Shown here in pieces: positions 23,321 through 34,007 of a stretch of DNA of 64,000 bases. The stretch is from assembly GCA_949592205.1 (NCBI GenBank), contig CATIUR010000005.1:30626179-30690178 (forward strand), in the 5' to 3' direction. The translations under genes were made by a program, and so were the position numbers. The notes under the pieces were generated by a model. It was not told the origin of the DNA, did not search any database, and worked only from the letters and a program-made list of their open reading frames with translations. How positions within the stretch are numbered: the stretch's first letter is position 1; the number at the start of each line of letters is the position of its first letter. The DNA comes from Helichrysum umbraculigerum (taxonomy: Eukaryota; Streptophyta; Magnoliopsida; Asterales; Asteraceae).

Positions 23321-24080
23321 TGAAGATCATGTACATGTTTGTGTTTGATTAATTAAGATGATTCGTAAGTTGTTAATAATAACATCAACTGAATTAAATC
23401 TGCTGAAAATTTTATTAAATACGGATAAGATCAAAGATTGAATTGTTTAATTAAGGTTTTCTTAATTAATTTCTTATTTGATGCTTTTCTTAATCGCACA
23501 TGTGAAAAAATATTCTAAAATGTTGGACCATAAGTGCATGCCCATGCATGCATTATCTATAATCTATTTAGTGTGATCAAAGAAAAGTTCAACAACCTAG
23601 CTATAAAAGTTGGGGTCGTGAACTATGTCGTTGACAGTATCAAAGCTAGGTTTTAATCTTTAAGATTGTCAACTATGTCGTTGACAGCATCAAAGCTAGG
23701 TTTTAATCTTTAAGATCGTCATATGTACGCATTAGACTCCTTAGACCAGATCAAACCGAGTGAAGAATTAATGTTTGCTAAAAAAGGATTAAAAAAGCTT
23801 TATAGCAAGTCTTCTTAATGCAGATTAATCAACTCGATCAGAATAACTTATTTAATAGATTTGGTTTACTTAGTTGCTCAGGAAAATCATTAAATATTCC
23901 TTAATGTATGTCACCGGGCACACATTAGCAAAACTTTAAAAGTAGATTAAATTACTAATTATGATGATACATTTACAAGATTAATAATTGATGAGGCGAT
24001 TATAATAAAAGAAAAATACATACTTTACTATTTTATTTGATTTGATAACAAATAAAACAAAATTAAATATTTAAGTTTCC
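23321..24080. other. 3' flank of peroxidase 2 and start of remnant unit
   Basis: It contains a direct repeat of about 70 bp (23618-23650 and 23666-23700 areas, both reading AACTATGTCGTTGACAG and GCTAGGTTTTAATCTTTAAGAT). From 23751 it is homologous to 11267 onward. No gene. Confidence 0.6.
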
Positions 24081-24612
24081 GAATCTTAGGATTTGACCTT
24101 GACTTCCAGTTTTAAGCTAAGTATTACCCATCTTTACCATAGATATATATGATCTTCCAAACTCGACGTCAAATCTCAGTGTAGGGCGCCCCTCGGTCCC
24201 AGAAACCGTTGTACGAACTGTGTGTCGTCATTGGAATCAAGATCTCCCTGTCTATTCCTCAAGTTTAATTTGCAAAGTATCATAGGAATGGTCAAAGCGG
24301 GTTAACGCTTCCTATGTCTAAGCCCAAGCGGGTCAACCCATCACCACCATCGGGGTCCATTGGTGTTATAGCCTGTAACAGAATACATCACAATAACCTG
24401 CTGTTCCAATTGTGTTGTCCACCTAAACATATGCTTACATGATCAGTTACATTTTTTTTCAAAAATATTGCAAGATATAATTCATTACGTTCACATATCC
24501 CTTTTTAGGTTCTATTTAATTACCAACAAGAGTAACAAGTAAGATCTTGTATGTTGAGCCCTTTATCAGCAAACTTTCTGATTTGGACACTAATAGGATC
24601 ATTTGAAGGCAT
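24081..24612 (-). pseudogene. class III peroxidase remnant B (exons 2-3)
   Basis: On the minus strand the exon 2 tail (24612-24524, NDPISVQIRKFADKGLNIQD, interrupted by a 4-base insert) is followed by an intron-like gap and then exon 3 pieces. These are a worn GGxHNWNSRLL-like start near 24420, a deletion that removes the INQAFLPQL block, then PMVVMG-like fragments and a C-terminal MVKMGNT near 24140. Frameshifts and stops are frequent. An intron is still present, so it arose by DNA duplication, not by retroposition. Exon 1 is lost to a hAT-like insertion at 24613. The same remnant appears inverted at 48674-49209. Confidence 0.75.
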
Positions 24613-24797
24613 AGACCGGAGCTAGGGAAAAAAAGTTTGAGGGGGTGATCTTTTGTTTTTTAATTTTTGAAGACGTAAAACTCATAAAATATCATTAATA
24701 TTCAAAAAAATAAATTATTTTTTACAAAATTTGACATTTCCTTGGGGCAGCTGCTGAGCTACCCCCTTCACCCTTTGTCGCCTTCTAGATCCGTCGC
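24613..24797. mobile_element. hAT-like MITE, worn
   Basis: The left end GACCGGAGCTAGGG and inverted right end GCGACGGATCTAGAAG resemble the CAGNGGCGGANCTAG family of 12087-12259. The interior (TGAGGGGGTGATC, CTTGGGGCAGCTGCT) is also similar. No clean duplication of the target is visible. Present inverted at about 48488-48673. Confidence 0.5.
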
Positions 24798-25396
24798 AAG
24801 GTATGATTGTTAAACCAATCCATTTATTTGCCCGGTTAGCACTTCCCATCTGAGTCCACCACTCAGCAGCATGATATCCATAAATAAATTCAAGCTCGAT
24901 GTTTAAGCATGTAGTAACATATATGCAAGTATTAATAATTGAGTTAAATATTTAGATGCATTGAACAGCCAATTATAATAGTAGTATATTAATTAACTTA
25001 CCATATGTAATACTCCGTAATTGAAAAACATTCATTACAATAAAAGTGTCAATTCTCCACACTTTTTTTCTTCACACTTTTGTTGTAGTGATTGTTACAT
25101 GTAAAGTCATCCCTTGGAAGTTGAAGCGAAATGCTGGTAGATTTCATTGTACTCTGGAACTATCAGTTACGTTAGGTTTGTGGTACTTTGGTCTTTTATA
25201 TTCGTGATTAATGTGACGTCTAAAAACATTTGCATATGCAATCTCCAACAAAATCTAATCTAATGCACATACATTTTCAAATTATTTTAACTGATCGATC
25301 ATCATCCATAAATATGTAACAGTAGCGATATAATGTCAGGGACTCGGGGGTATGTGAGCGGGTCTTATTCGTTCACGTGTACCATTAATGAAAGTT
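24798..25396. other. non-coding part of the remnant unit
   Basis: It matches 12270 onward (CCACCACTC, GATATCCATAA, TGCAAGTATTAATAATTGAG). It carries one 58-bp CACTA-like MITE at 25033-25090. No gene is visible. Confidence 0.5.
25033..25090. mobile_element. miniature CACTA-like element, 58 bp
   Basis: The ends CATTACAATAAAAGTG and, inverted, CACTACAACAAAAGTG match the termini of the larger MITE at 25853. ATT lies on both sides as a 3-bp target duplication. The loop is almost entirely lost. The inverted copy is at 48197-48254. Confidence 0.6.
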
Positions 25397-25688
25397 GGGA
25401 TAAGTATCTGGGAATGCATCCAAGTTGTCTCAAATGTCTATTGTATGTATTATACTTACGAGAGGTGTATTTAATGCATCCAACTTTCAAAAATGGTTTA
25501 TTGTATGTATTTTGATGATGTGTCGTCCGTTTAAGATGCCACGTGGCATCCTTAGAAGATGACACGTCATCAAAATACATACAATAAACCGTTTTTGAAA
25601 GTTGGATGCATTAAATACACCTCCCGTAAGTATGATACATACAATAGACATTCGGGACAAGTTGGGTGCATTCCCAGGTACTTAACCC
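25397..25688. mobile_element. Mutator-like MITE, 292 bp, exact 9-bp target duplication
   Basis: The arms are inverted over about 140 bp each (GGGATAAGTATCTGGGAATG against GGGTTAAGTACCTGGGAATG at the ends). ATGAAAGTT is duplicated exactly at 25388-25396 and 25689-25697. The empty site is visible near 12715, where CCATTGAAAGTTTG reads through. An open frame over this hairpin is not a gene. Confidence 0.85.
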
Positions 25689-25852
25689 ATGAAAGTTTGT
25701 CCAACTTAGAACTTGTAACAGTAGTATGTTTTTGATACCCTCTGTTATCTTAGTTTCTATTATATTGGTCATATTAATGTCATCGAGTGTTTTGTGTAAG
25801 GGTGATGACTGATGACAATATACCACTTATTTTTCTCTATATACCAATATTA

Positions 25853-26341
25853 CACTACAACAAAAGTGTCAATTCTCAACGCTTTTTTCCTCACGCTTTT
25901 ATAAAGTGTTAACTTATTTGCTAAGTTATTCACACTTATAAGTGTGTACAAAATGTTCACGCTTTTAAGTGTGAACAAATTGAACTAATAATAATATATA
26001 TCACAATGTTGACACTTACAAGCGTGAAATTTTTTTAAATTTGCAACACTTTAAAGTGTGAAGATCATTTCTTAACACCCAAATTCTTCACGTTTAAGAA
26101 GCGTGAACAAATTGAGTGTTATGAAATAATCTTCACGCTTTTAGGTGTGGACTTTGTTCAATTTTTTCACACTTATAAGTGTGAACATTGTGATAGAGAT
26201 TGTTATTAGTTCAATTTCTTCACGCTTAAAAGCGTGAACATTTTGTACACACTTATAAGTGTGAATAACTTAACAAATAAGTTAACACTTTATAAAAGTG
26301 TGAAGAAAAAAGCGTGAAGAATTAACACTTTTTTTGTAGTG
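25853..26341. mobile_element. CACTA-type MITE, 489 bp
   Basis: It starts CACTACAACAAAAGTG and ends in the inverted CACTACAAAAAAAGTG, with a 3-bp duplication TTA on both sides (25850-25852 and 26342-26344). The whole interior is built from short inverted motifs such as CACACTTATAAGTGTG and TTCACGCTTTTAAGTGTG, and the two halves are near complements. No coding sequence. The inverted duplication breaks inside it, at the position of base 26010. Confidence 0.85.
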
Positions 26342-26744
26342 TTATCATTAATTATATATCAATTTCATCATTTGCTTGAACCATTCACCGGTGGGTATTA
26401 TGTGCTAAATTTTTTAATTTTTTTTATGAACACATGATAATATATAAAATTTCCAAGGCTATAGAGAACTTAGCCCAAAGAAAGAGTACAAAGATGAGAG
26501 GATATGAAAACAACACTTAGCCCTATTTACAAACTCCAACCGGATTACAACTCCAATCGACCCACGTAATCTTTAAATTTTTACATCTACTAGACACCCA
26601 AAGAAAAGAAAAAAACTTGAATCTCATCCATGATTTTAGCAGTTGAACCTGCCTTCAAATTATTATTATGCTAAAAATAAATAATATTTTAATTTCTAAT
26701 GTCAAACGGAATTATACAATTCACCGTTTACTTTTATTTGATTG
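26342..26744 (+). repeat. upstream fragment of a further peroxidase unit
   Basis: 26350-26409 and 26665-26735 match 13492-13620 (ATCAATTTCATC, GCTTGAA, CATTCA, GGTATTAT, then AATATTTTAATTT, AATTCACCGTTTACTTT) in the same order and orientation. An inserted retroposon fragment splits them. It therefore represents the upstream region of a third tandem peroxidase unit. Confidence 0.65.
26410..26664 (-). mobile_element. 5'-truncated LINE-like retroposon fragment
   Basis: On the minus strand the sequence ends CTTTGTACTCTTTCTTTGGG ... TGTTCATAAAAAAAATTAAA, like a LINE 3' UTR with an A-rich tail. ATTATGTGCTAAA and ATTATGCTAAA flank it (26397-26409 and 26665-26675) as a worn target duplication. The empty site is near 13540. 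No coding part remains. Confidence 0.45.
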
Positions 26745-27325
<581 letters not shown>

Positions 27326-27514
27326 TTGAGATCCTGTGAGAACACATTAATTCCATGAGAACAGTGAGAATAAATCTGAGCCCTTCATTTCATCTAAATT
27401 AAAAAATGACAATGGCAATTTCGTAATTAAATTTGGATTCTGACGGAGTTTTGACACGGTGGCAATTTGGTAAATAATGTGAACTTCAATTTTACTTCAC
27501 AGATTATTTTTATT

Positions 27515-27775
27515 GTTAAGTTTTGCTAATTCATTTTGCTTCACCTCATTTTTATTGTTAAGTTTTGCTAATTCTTTTTCTTCATATCATTTTTATTATT
27601 AAGCTTTGCTAATTCTTTTTGCTTCACATTATTTTCATTGTTAAGTTTTGCAAATTCTTTTTGCTTCACATCATTTTCATTGTTAAGTTTTGCTAATTCT
27701 TTTTGCTTCATATCATTTTCATTGTTAAGTTTTGTTAATTCATTTTGCTTCACGTCATTTTCATTGTTAAGTTTA
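27515..27775. repeat. 42-bp minisatellite, six copies
   Basis: The unit begins TTAAGTTTTGCTAATTC and continues TTTTGCTTCACATCATTTTC. Six copies stand in register. Because 42 is a multiple of three, the minus strand stays open and reads as a 14-residue repeat (MKQKELAKLNNEND), but there is no gene context. Confidence 0.9.
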
Positions 27776-28380
27776 TAATATGAAGTAGGTGAGGAAAGTA
27801 ATTAGTTTTATGTTTTCATTTCGTAATGTAATTTTTTTTTCGTGAGATTAATTTCAGTAGTTTTAGATCATGTGATTCATATTGCTTTGCAAAAAAAATT
27901 AAATATTAACAAATAAAATTTTGGCTTCATTGTAAACATAAATTTGCTTCATATATAAATTGCTTCACACAAATTTTCTTTTGTGAATGTTGAAATTTTA
28001 ACTTCATTGTGTAAAAATTCATTGTGAAGTAAAAAAAAAATCTAATATTGAAAAATAAAATGTTAGCTGCATTATGTAAGAATTTTTTGTAAAGCAAAAA
28101 TTCTAATTTTAAATTTTTTTATTTACATATGTTAATATGAAATATGAAATTATGACAAACTTCATATAAAATTTGTTGTGAAGTTTATACTTATAAAGAC
28201 TTCACACAGTTTTATGATGTGAAACTTTATATTTTTAAATACTTCACATGTAAAATAATATGTGAATATGAAATTATGACAAACTTCACATAAAATTTGA
28301 TGTGAAGCTTATACTTATAAAAACTTCACACAGTTTTATGATGTGAAGCTTTATATTTTTGAAATACTTCACATGTTAAA
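27776..28380. other. AT-rich sequence with a tandem duplication
   Basis: Two copies of a roughly 115-bp unit (around 28140-28258 and 28262-28376) read GAAATTATGACAAACTTCA, then ACTTCACACAGTTTTATGATG. The words CTTCACA and TGTGAAG recur throughout. It ends abruptly at the retrotransposon junction at 28381. No gene. Confidence 0.6.
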
Positions 28381-28585
28381 CAATCCACCTGACCAATCCA
28401 ATGGCACCTTCTGTGCCCTTGAAGTTCAGAGGTTTGCACTTGAGAAAGTCATTGTAGCTGCAGGGTTTAGCAACAGGAGCATCGTTCACAGACGGAGATC
28501 ATCGAGTAGCTAGAGCTTCGGCCACTCCTTGAGAAACAAATCGTGCGAGTTCAGCCGCGCTGAAAGTTTGTCTTTTCGGTGGCAT
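28381..28585 (-). pseudogene. truncated second copy of element A gag start
   Basis: Identical in order to 34886-35090: the ATG at 28585-28583 (MPPKRQ), an in-frame TGA after 28 codons, then the opening of gag until the sequence breaks at 28381. One residue differs in the leader peptide (Thr for Ile at position 7). It shows that the left LTR was followed by a second internal region. Confidence 0.85.
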
Positions 28586-29380
28586 GTTCCTTCAATAACA
28601 GCCAGGAAAACTGTGAGTTTTTGTGTAAGAGTATGATCATCATAGTTGTATATATAACAGTAATATATTACAACACAAGTGAAAATCACCGGTATAGAAT
28701 AATGAAGATTGTAATCATTTAACATGCGAGTTCAAAAGATTACAAGATTTTGAGTATTACAAGAGCTGTCGGGGATATTATGTCCGAACAGATATCAGAA
28801 GTTATGCGGAATGTGATAGGGATGTAAGAAAAATTTGTGTACCTATAGAAAGTTGGAATTCGGATGTTAAATATGATAAGTGAGTGAGGGACGGTCCTCT
28901 GATGACCAGATCGTGTAGAATAAAGTATTGAAGTTCTTAATCTATACCTAGGTAAGTCTATTTCGAAGAGATGACCCTCTCTGTCAGGGCACATCCCGGT
29001 ACTATTTTCCTGACTCGATCAACTTACCACAGGCCTCTTCTAAAGTGTGTTTGTACAGTGAGTGTGTTACTAAATATCGGAGGATCTTAATAAGCCTAAT
29101 CATATAGGTGTAACCTATATATACTTATTATCCACCTAGTTGTGTCTATCACAGAACAAGTACAAGTCACGGTTCTCTCGTTGTCAGAGTCAACTAGTGC
29201 ATTCCTGTTTAACATAACCCCTTTCAGATCTTACATCATCTTTATTTAATTGTACATAGTTGATCAGTCTATGTTAAATTAAACTCGTATGATGAAATCC
29301 CTGAACCAGTTATATCTAATGAGGAATACTGCCTAACGGTCATAGTCTAGGCCCACTAAATGCAACCTAGTTCGCTATAA

Positions 29381-29399
29381 CCTTAGGCTCTGATACCAA
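29381..29399 (-). other. element A primer-binding site, second copy
   Basis: The minus strand reads TTGGTATCAGAGCCTAAGG, complementary to the 3' end of plant initiator-methionine tRNA, two bases from the LTR end. Its presence beyond the left LTR proves the tandem LTR order. Confidence 0.85.
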
Positions 29400-30194
29400 T
29401 CTGTGACACCCCCAAATTTAATGCTTTGCGGAAGCGAGTTTTGGGTGTCACTAATCAAATATCAAAACACCAAAGTACAAGCAAACGACTCTAAATGAGA
29501 CGTTTTAGAAATACATTACAGTATAACAAAAGTAGTACAAGGTTTTAAGTTATAAGTAATACATCATTGCGAGTTCGCAAAGTTAATCAAAAGATTTTAA
29601 ACACATAATCAAAGTACAAAAGATTATGCCAATAAAATCTTCAAGTGTTTATGCATGCGACTCGTACTAGCTTAGCATACCCTGCGGGCCATCCTACTGT
29701 TGCTGAGTACCTGAGAATACATCACTAAAAGAGTCAACCAAAAGGTTGGTGAATCTCACAGGTTTGTAGTATACAGTTATAAACAGTTTGTGTAAATCAG
29801 TAAGTAAAACATTTACAATCAGCAAAACAGTAATGTATGATTTGTACAACAGTAGTAATTCAGTAAACAAGTATTTCACAAGTATAGTACAGTTGGTGTA
29901 GTCGGTCAATTTATTGCCATGCCATGAGCCATTATAGTCGAAGCTTAACACGTCTGTAGTTTTTGCCCCCGTGAGTACTAATCCAAAAATACTCATATCA
30001 AACGAATAAGAAACGCCTGTTTATACTAGTGCGGTTCGTGGTGGAGCTACCACCCCAGGCGGGGATTGTCTGTCCCATATGGATCCATATACTAAAATTC
30101 GCGCTTATCTCATAACTGACGACTATAATCAGAGGACTTCATTGGATTAAATAGAAACTCATGCAGTTCAGTAAGGCAATACGTCGGTAATTAA

Positions 30195-30545
30195 TACATT
30201 GTATTTGGATTAAAGTCGGTAAAATAATACATTTTGTACTTGTATTATAGTTTGTAAAATAATACCTTTTGTACTGGTATTAAAGTCGGTAAAACAATAC
30301 ATTTTGTACTTGTATTCACATCAGTAAAATAATACATTTTGTACTAGTATTATAGTTTGTAAAATAATACATTTTGTATTAGTATTAAAGTCGGTAAAAC
30401 AATACATTTTGTACTTGTATTCAAATCAGTAAAATAATACATTTTGTACTTGTATTATAGTTTGTAAAATAATACCTTTTGTATTAGTATTAAAGTCGGT
30501 TAAAACAATACATTTTGTACTTGTATTCAAATCAGTAAATAAACA
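30195..30545. repeat. 35-bp tandem array with 105-bp higher-order period (left LTR)
   Basis: Ten units of the type TAAAATAATACATTTTGTAC plus a variable tail. The tails rotate in threes (TATAGTTTG, TAAAGTCGG, TCAAATCAG), so the true repeat is a 105-bp trimer. The same array is at 45262-45612. Confidence 0.9.
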
Positions 30546-31105
30546 TGTTTGTAAAACAATACATTTGTAAATGTATTTAGTAATTCAAGTAATCTTAGTA
30601 AACAATCACTTTCAGTAAACAAGTACATACAGTAAACAAGTATATTCAGTAACAATACATTTAGTAAACAAGTGATGCATCTCCCCCAAAGTAAAACAGT
30701 AAAAAGGGGTAGTGAGACTCACATGTAGAGCAAGCAATCCTAATGTGCGCGCGTGTATCAATCGTAACCTCCTAATGCCCTAAACACGCGAGATTACATA
30801 TTTGTAAGTGTACGCCTAGTAGTTCATTCGTATATTTGTTTACTTAATTGATTGTATTCAACGTATTTGTCTAAGGTTTACGTTTACGCGTTTGTAATCC
30901 AATTAAGTTTGTAGTTTGAAAAATGTGCAAGGCCCGTTGGTGTCGGGTTACAATTATATTTGAAAAATATAATTACAAATGTTCCAAGAAAATATACTTT
31001 GTATAATGTATTTGTATATTTTATCATTGTATTGTTTACAATTAGTATTGTGTTTGTACAAATCGAGACTTAGTTTATAAAACGAAAATTTGTTGGAAGT
31101 GAGTT

Positions 31106-31318
31106 GGATCCGCCGGATCCTTAGACAATCCGCCGGATCAGTGTCCAAAGAGGGGAATCCGCCGGATTGGTTTGAATCCGCCGGATTCAATGATCTCGAA
31201 GGGAATCCGCCGGATTCACCCGAATCCGCCGGATTCATTGAGTTTGAAGAAGATCCGCTGGATTATTCAAGTTTCTGGGCGGGAATCCGCTGGATTCCCA
31301 TGAATCCGCCGGATTCAT
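31106..31318. repeat. nine GC-rich near-palindromes ATCCGCCGGAT (left LTR)
   Basis: Nine copies of the core GAATCCGCCGGATTC, two with CTGG for CCGG, are spaced 10-40 bp apart by unrelated sequence. Each is palindromic except for its centre. They stand out in an AT-rich LTR. The right LTR has the same set at 46173-46385, with one motif corrected to CCGCCGG. Confidence 0.95.
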
Positions 31319-32126
31319 CTATCTGGTTCGTGTCTGTTCATCCGAAAATCATATAAAACCAGTTCTAAATCCTATTTCCGCAAACAACAAATTAATACTA
31401 AGCTAGTACATGTTATACTACGTATTTTAAACATGAAATTAAAAAGAAATGGTGAACGATTCTTACAATTTTGAAAACGAAACGGATGTTGATGATGATG
31501 AAGATCACGATGATGATGATGATGAAGTAACTAGATGATGATGATTTTGTTTATGTTGTTGTTGTTGTAAAAATTGAAACCGAGAGGGAGTGAGGACCGA
31601 GAGAGATCAACAAAAATGGGTGCGTGTGTGTGAAAATAATTGAGGTCGGGTATTATAACCGGCCTCAATTATTGAGGTAGGTGGGTGTTTTCCGACCCGT
31701 GTTCTACCCGATCGTTAAATAGTGTAATCTTTTAAAATGATAATTTTCTAGAAATGTAATCGTATACGTTTTCAATCAAAGTATTTTATAAAAATACTTT
31801 TATGGAGGTATAAAAATATATCTTTGTTTTACTTAAAATGTACGGATAGTTTTCTGTATCTAAAATATATTTAAATTTCAAACGGAGTACGTAGTTATTA
31901 TACTCAATAATAATACTTTGTTTAAAAATGTTTTTCACCAAATTTTATTTTGGGTTTCTACGTTTTGTTAGGTTCGTGTATATGTGATTATTAATTAATC
32001 GTTTCGGTTTATATATATACATATATATATAATACTTGTGTACTTGAGTATTGACACGTATGTAATTACGTGTTTTAAAAGTTTAAATTAGGAGCTAATT
32101 TCGAGTTATTTTGACCGGGTGTCACA

Positions 32127-32788
32127 TTCTCCCCTTGTTGAGAGAATTTCGTCCCGAAATTTGTGCGTAGTAATTGTCTGTGTATTTTCTAAGAAAGTGT
32201 GTGAGTCTACTGTGAGTGCTATAACCTCATTCTAATAATACATCCCTCCCCTTGTTAAGCTAACGCCCTACTGGCCATTAAAGGAATATAGGGAGTGTGT
32301 TGTAAGGTAGTTGACCATTTTGTCGGTAGGACAAGGTCAGTCAGTCACTAAGATGTAGCTACGCTTTGTACTAGTAGCCTAAAGTAAGTAGTATCTTTCA
32401 CTATGTTCACACAATACTAGACCCTATCAGTCTCCTACAGAAACTACATGGTTCAGCCTACATTTGTTTCAGGTGGGATGTTACCCATCGTATATAAAAA
32501 TAACTTTTAACCGGTATGTTTTCCCGGTATTTAACAGAGTAGGATATGTTATTCCTATATATCTGCAAGCTAAACATCGTCTCTTAAAGAAACTATAGAA
32601 TCTAAATTGTCACTTTTCCCTAATCCTATTGTACACTTAGAATTTAGGGAGAACATAGAATTATTTAAATAACAAGTAAGCTCTACCAAAGCATTCAGTA
32701 TACAGGCAGTCGGTAATGGTCAGTGTAGTCATAGTGTGATATTCTATTAGTTTCGTATAGAATTAAGTTGTTACGTGGAAGCGTACCC
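32127..32788 (-). other. element A polypurine tract and 3' leader
   Basis: The minus strand ends CAACAAGGGGAGAA directly before the LTR, a polypurine tract for plus-strand priming. The preceding AATTTCGGGACGAAATTCTC is the usual last stretch of pol in related elements, so this is probably a stub of deleted pol. A block near 32620-32680 resembles the spacer at 33910-33980. Confidence 0.65.
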
Positions 32789-33721
32789 TTAGTTGTTGTT
32801 TGGATTAAACTTAGTCTCACTGACATTGCTTGCCAGGATTTCTTCACTCTCATCGGCTAGTAGTGGGCAGTTAATTTTGTAGTGTCCAGCAGTTCCGCAC
32901 TTGAAGCAAACCTTCAAGGCTTTAGAATCTTTGCCCTTAGGAGGGAACTTGCAGTTCTCAACTTGATGTCCAAACACATTGCATCGGCTGCAGGGCGCGA
33001 TACAAGATCCTTTGTGGTGTCGAGTACATAGCGAGCAGAAGGGTAGATTTCCTTTGTAAGTACTAACAGTTTTTACTTTCCTTGCCTGAGGTACAGCAGG
33101 ATTAGAGATGGAAATTTCTTCAAATTTCCTCTTACCGATTGCTACTCTTGGCTCAGTATTCTCCTCAACAGGATCATCATATCGAGTTAATTGTGAGGTC
33201 GGGCTATCAGCTGCGACATTCGCCTCTTGAATGATTGGTTGAAACGACCTCAGCTGTCGTAGGTTGTCTTCCATTGTTAGCATGCGTAGTTCGCATTTGT
33301 GAGCGCGCATTTCACTCTGATAAGCAATTTGTCGTAGTTCGATGATGTCTCCCCTGGCTTCAGTCAGCTGACTTCGGAACAAGTCTAGAGTTTCCTTAAG
33401 GAAGTGAACAACTTCAGTGCCTATGTTACTAGGAGTGAGTGTATCAAGCAGAGCAGTAGTAGCGGTGTTATTGATGGTGGGGTTAAGAACAGAGTTTTGT
33501 TGAGCTGTCCTAGTAGTTCCTTCGATGAAAGTCAATGCAGATTCTGTTGCTGATTCAATCAGTTGTCTCTCAGTTTCCTTCACCGGCATCATTTCATCTG
33601 ACGCCTCCCCAGTTTCTAGCCTCAACTCGCTATCCAAAGTGAGGAGGTAAGGAGAAATCACATGCTCCTCACTGAGCTGATCGTCATCCGACGTGTAGTT
33701 GTTAGCAGCGTGCTTAGTCAT
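32789..33721 (-). CDS. element A ORF2: coiled-coil protein with gag-like zinc knuckles
   Basis: 310 residues in one clean frame, located between gag and the polypurine tract. Residues 1-100 are acidic and without known domain. Residues about 105-160 (FLKETLDLFRSQLTEARGDI onward) have heptad character of a coiled coil. A basic stretch GKRKFEE follows at 196-202. The C-terminal half carries a CxxC...HHxGxC finger (229-240) and two CCHC knuckles (244-257 and 272-285). The order GKRK, YKG, PFCS, HHxGxC, two knuckles is the same as in gag of the same element. The C-terminus therefore looks copied from gag, while the capsid-type domain is replaced. Probable nucleic-acid binding. Its function is unknown to me. 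Confidence 0.75.
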   Translation of the reverse strand: MTKHAANNYTSDDDQLSEEHVISPYLLTLDSELRLETGEASDEMMPVKETERQLIESATESALTFIEGTTRTAQQNSVLNPTINNTATTALLDTLTPSNIGTEVVHFLKETLDLFRSQLTEARGDIIELRQIAYQSEMRAHKCELRMLTMEDNLRQLRSFQPIIQEANVAADSPTSQLTRYDDPVEENTEPRVAIGKRKFEEISISNPAVPQARKVKTVSTYKGNLPFCSLCTRHHKGSCIAPCSRCNVFGHQVENCKFPPKGKDSKALKVCFKCGTAGHYKINCPLLADESEEILASNVSETKFNPNNN

Positions 33722-34007
33722 TTCCTACAGTTAGATGTTTCGTGTTAAGGTGACATTTTGGGTAGTCATTTTCAATCACTACTAAAGCACATAGTATTTC
33801 ATATCACACAATCAGGTCATATTCATCACAACCTAACACAATTCAAGTAAGTAAGAATTGTACACTCCTAGGAATGGATGATTGCACTAATGACCTAGAG
33901 TAGTTTATCAATTCCTAATTCTATCTTGTACTTAGAATCTAGGAAATACACAAGAATAGTTAAGCAGTACATAAGATTTTTCCAAAGTAAATATGGAGAT
34001 AGTAGAG
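33722..34007 (-). other. spacer between gag and ORF2
   Basis: About 285 bp without a frame. The part 33908-33980 (CCTAATTCTATCTTGTACTTAG) resembles the sequence that follows ORF2 (near 32620), as expected if gag plus its downstream tail was once duplicated in tandem. Confidence 0.55.

Larger units (their letters stand above)
19756..26010. repeat. left arm of a large inverted duplication
   Basis: It reads as the reverse complement of 47278-52938 plus 57168-57766, with only scattered single-base differences in what I compared by eye. It contains peroxidase 2, peroxidase remnant B, a Mutator-like MITE and the first third of a CACTA MITE. It is about 6.25 kb long. Confidence 0.9.
29402..32126 (-). 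repeat. element A LTR (left, 2725 bp)
   Basis: It begins TGTGACACCCCC and ends GGTGTCACA (TG...CA). It is nearly identical to 44469-47196. Differences noticed are at least six single bases and one 3-base indel. It contains a 35-bp tandem array and nine GC-rich palindromic motifs. Confidence 0.92.

Noticed and set aside
25333..25826. Open frames across the 25.4-kb hairpin (and at 47708-47955)
   Set aside because: They are products of the MITE inverted arms, readable on both strands.
28510..28994. Two minus-strand frames in the leader of element A (also 35015-35499)
   Set aside because: They repeat only because the leader is duplicated. No domain, and they lie out of frame or upstream of gag.
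31106..31318. CRISPR-like regular repeat array
   Set aside because: Repeats are only 15 bp, spacing is irregular, and the setting is an LTR in a plant genome.
30954..31356. Open frames over the palindrome arrays on both strands (also 46021-46423)
   Set aside because: They come from the GC-rich repeated motif. The repeated NPADSGESGGF-type peptide has no gene context within the LTR.
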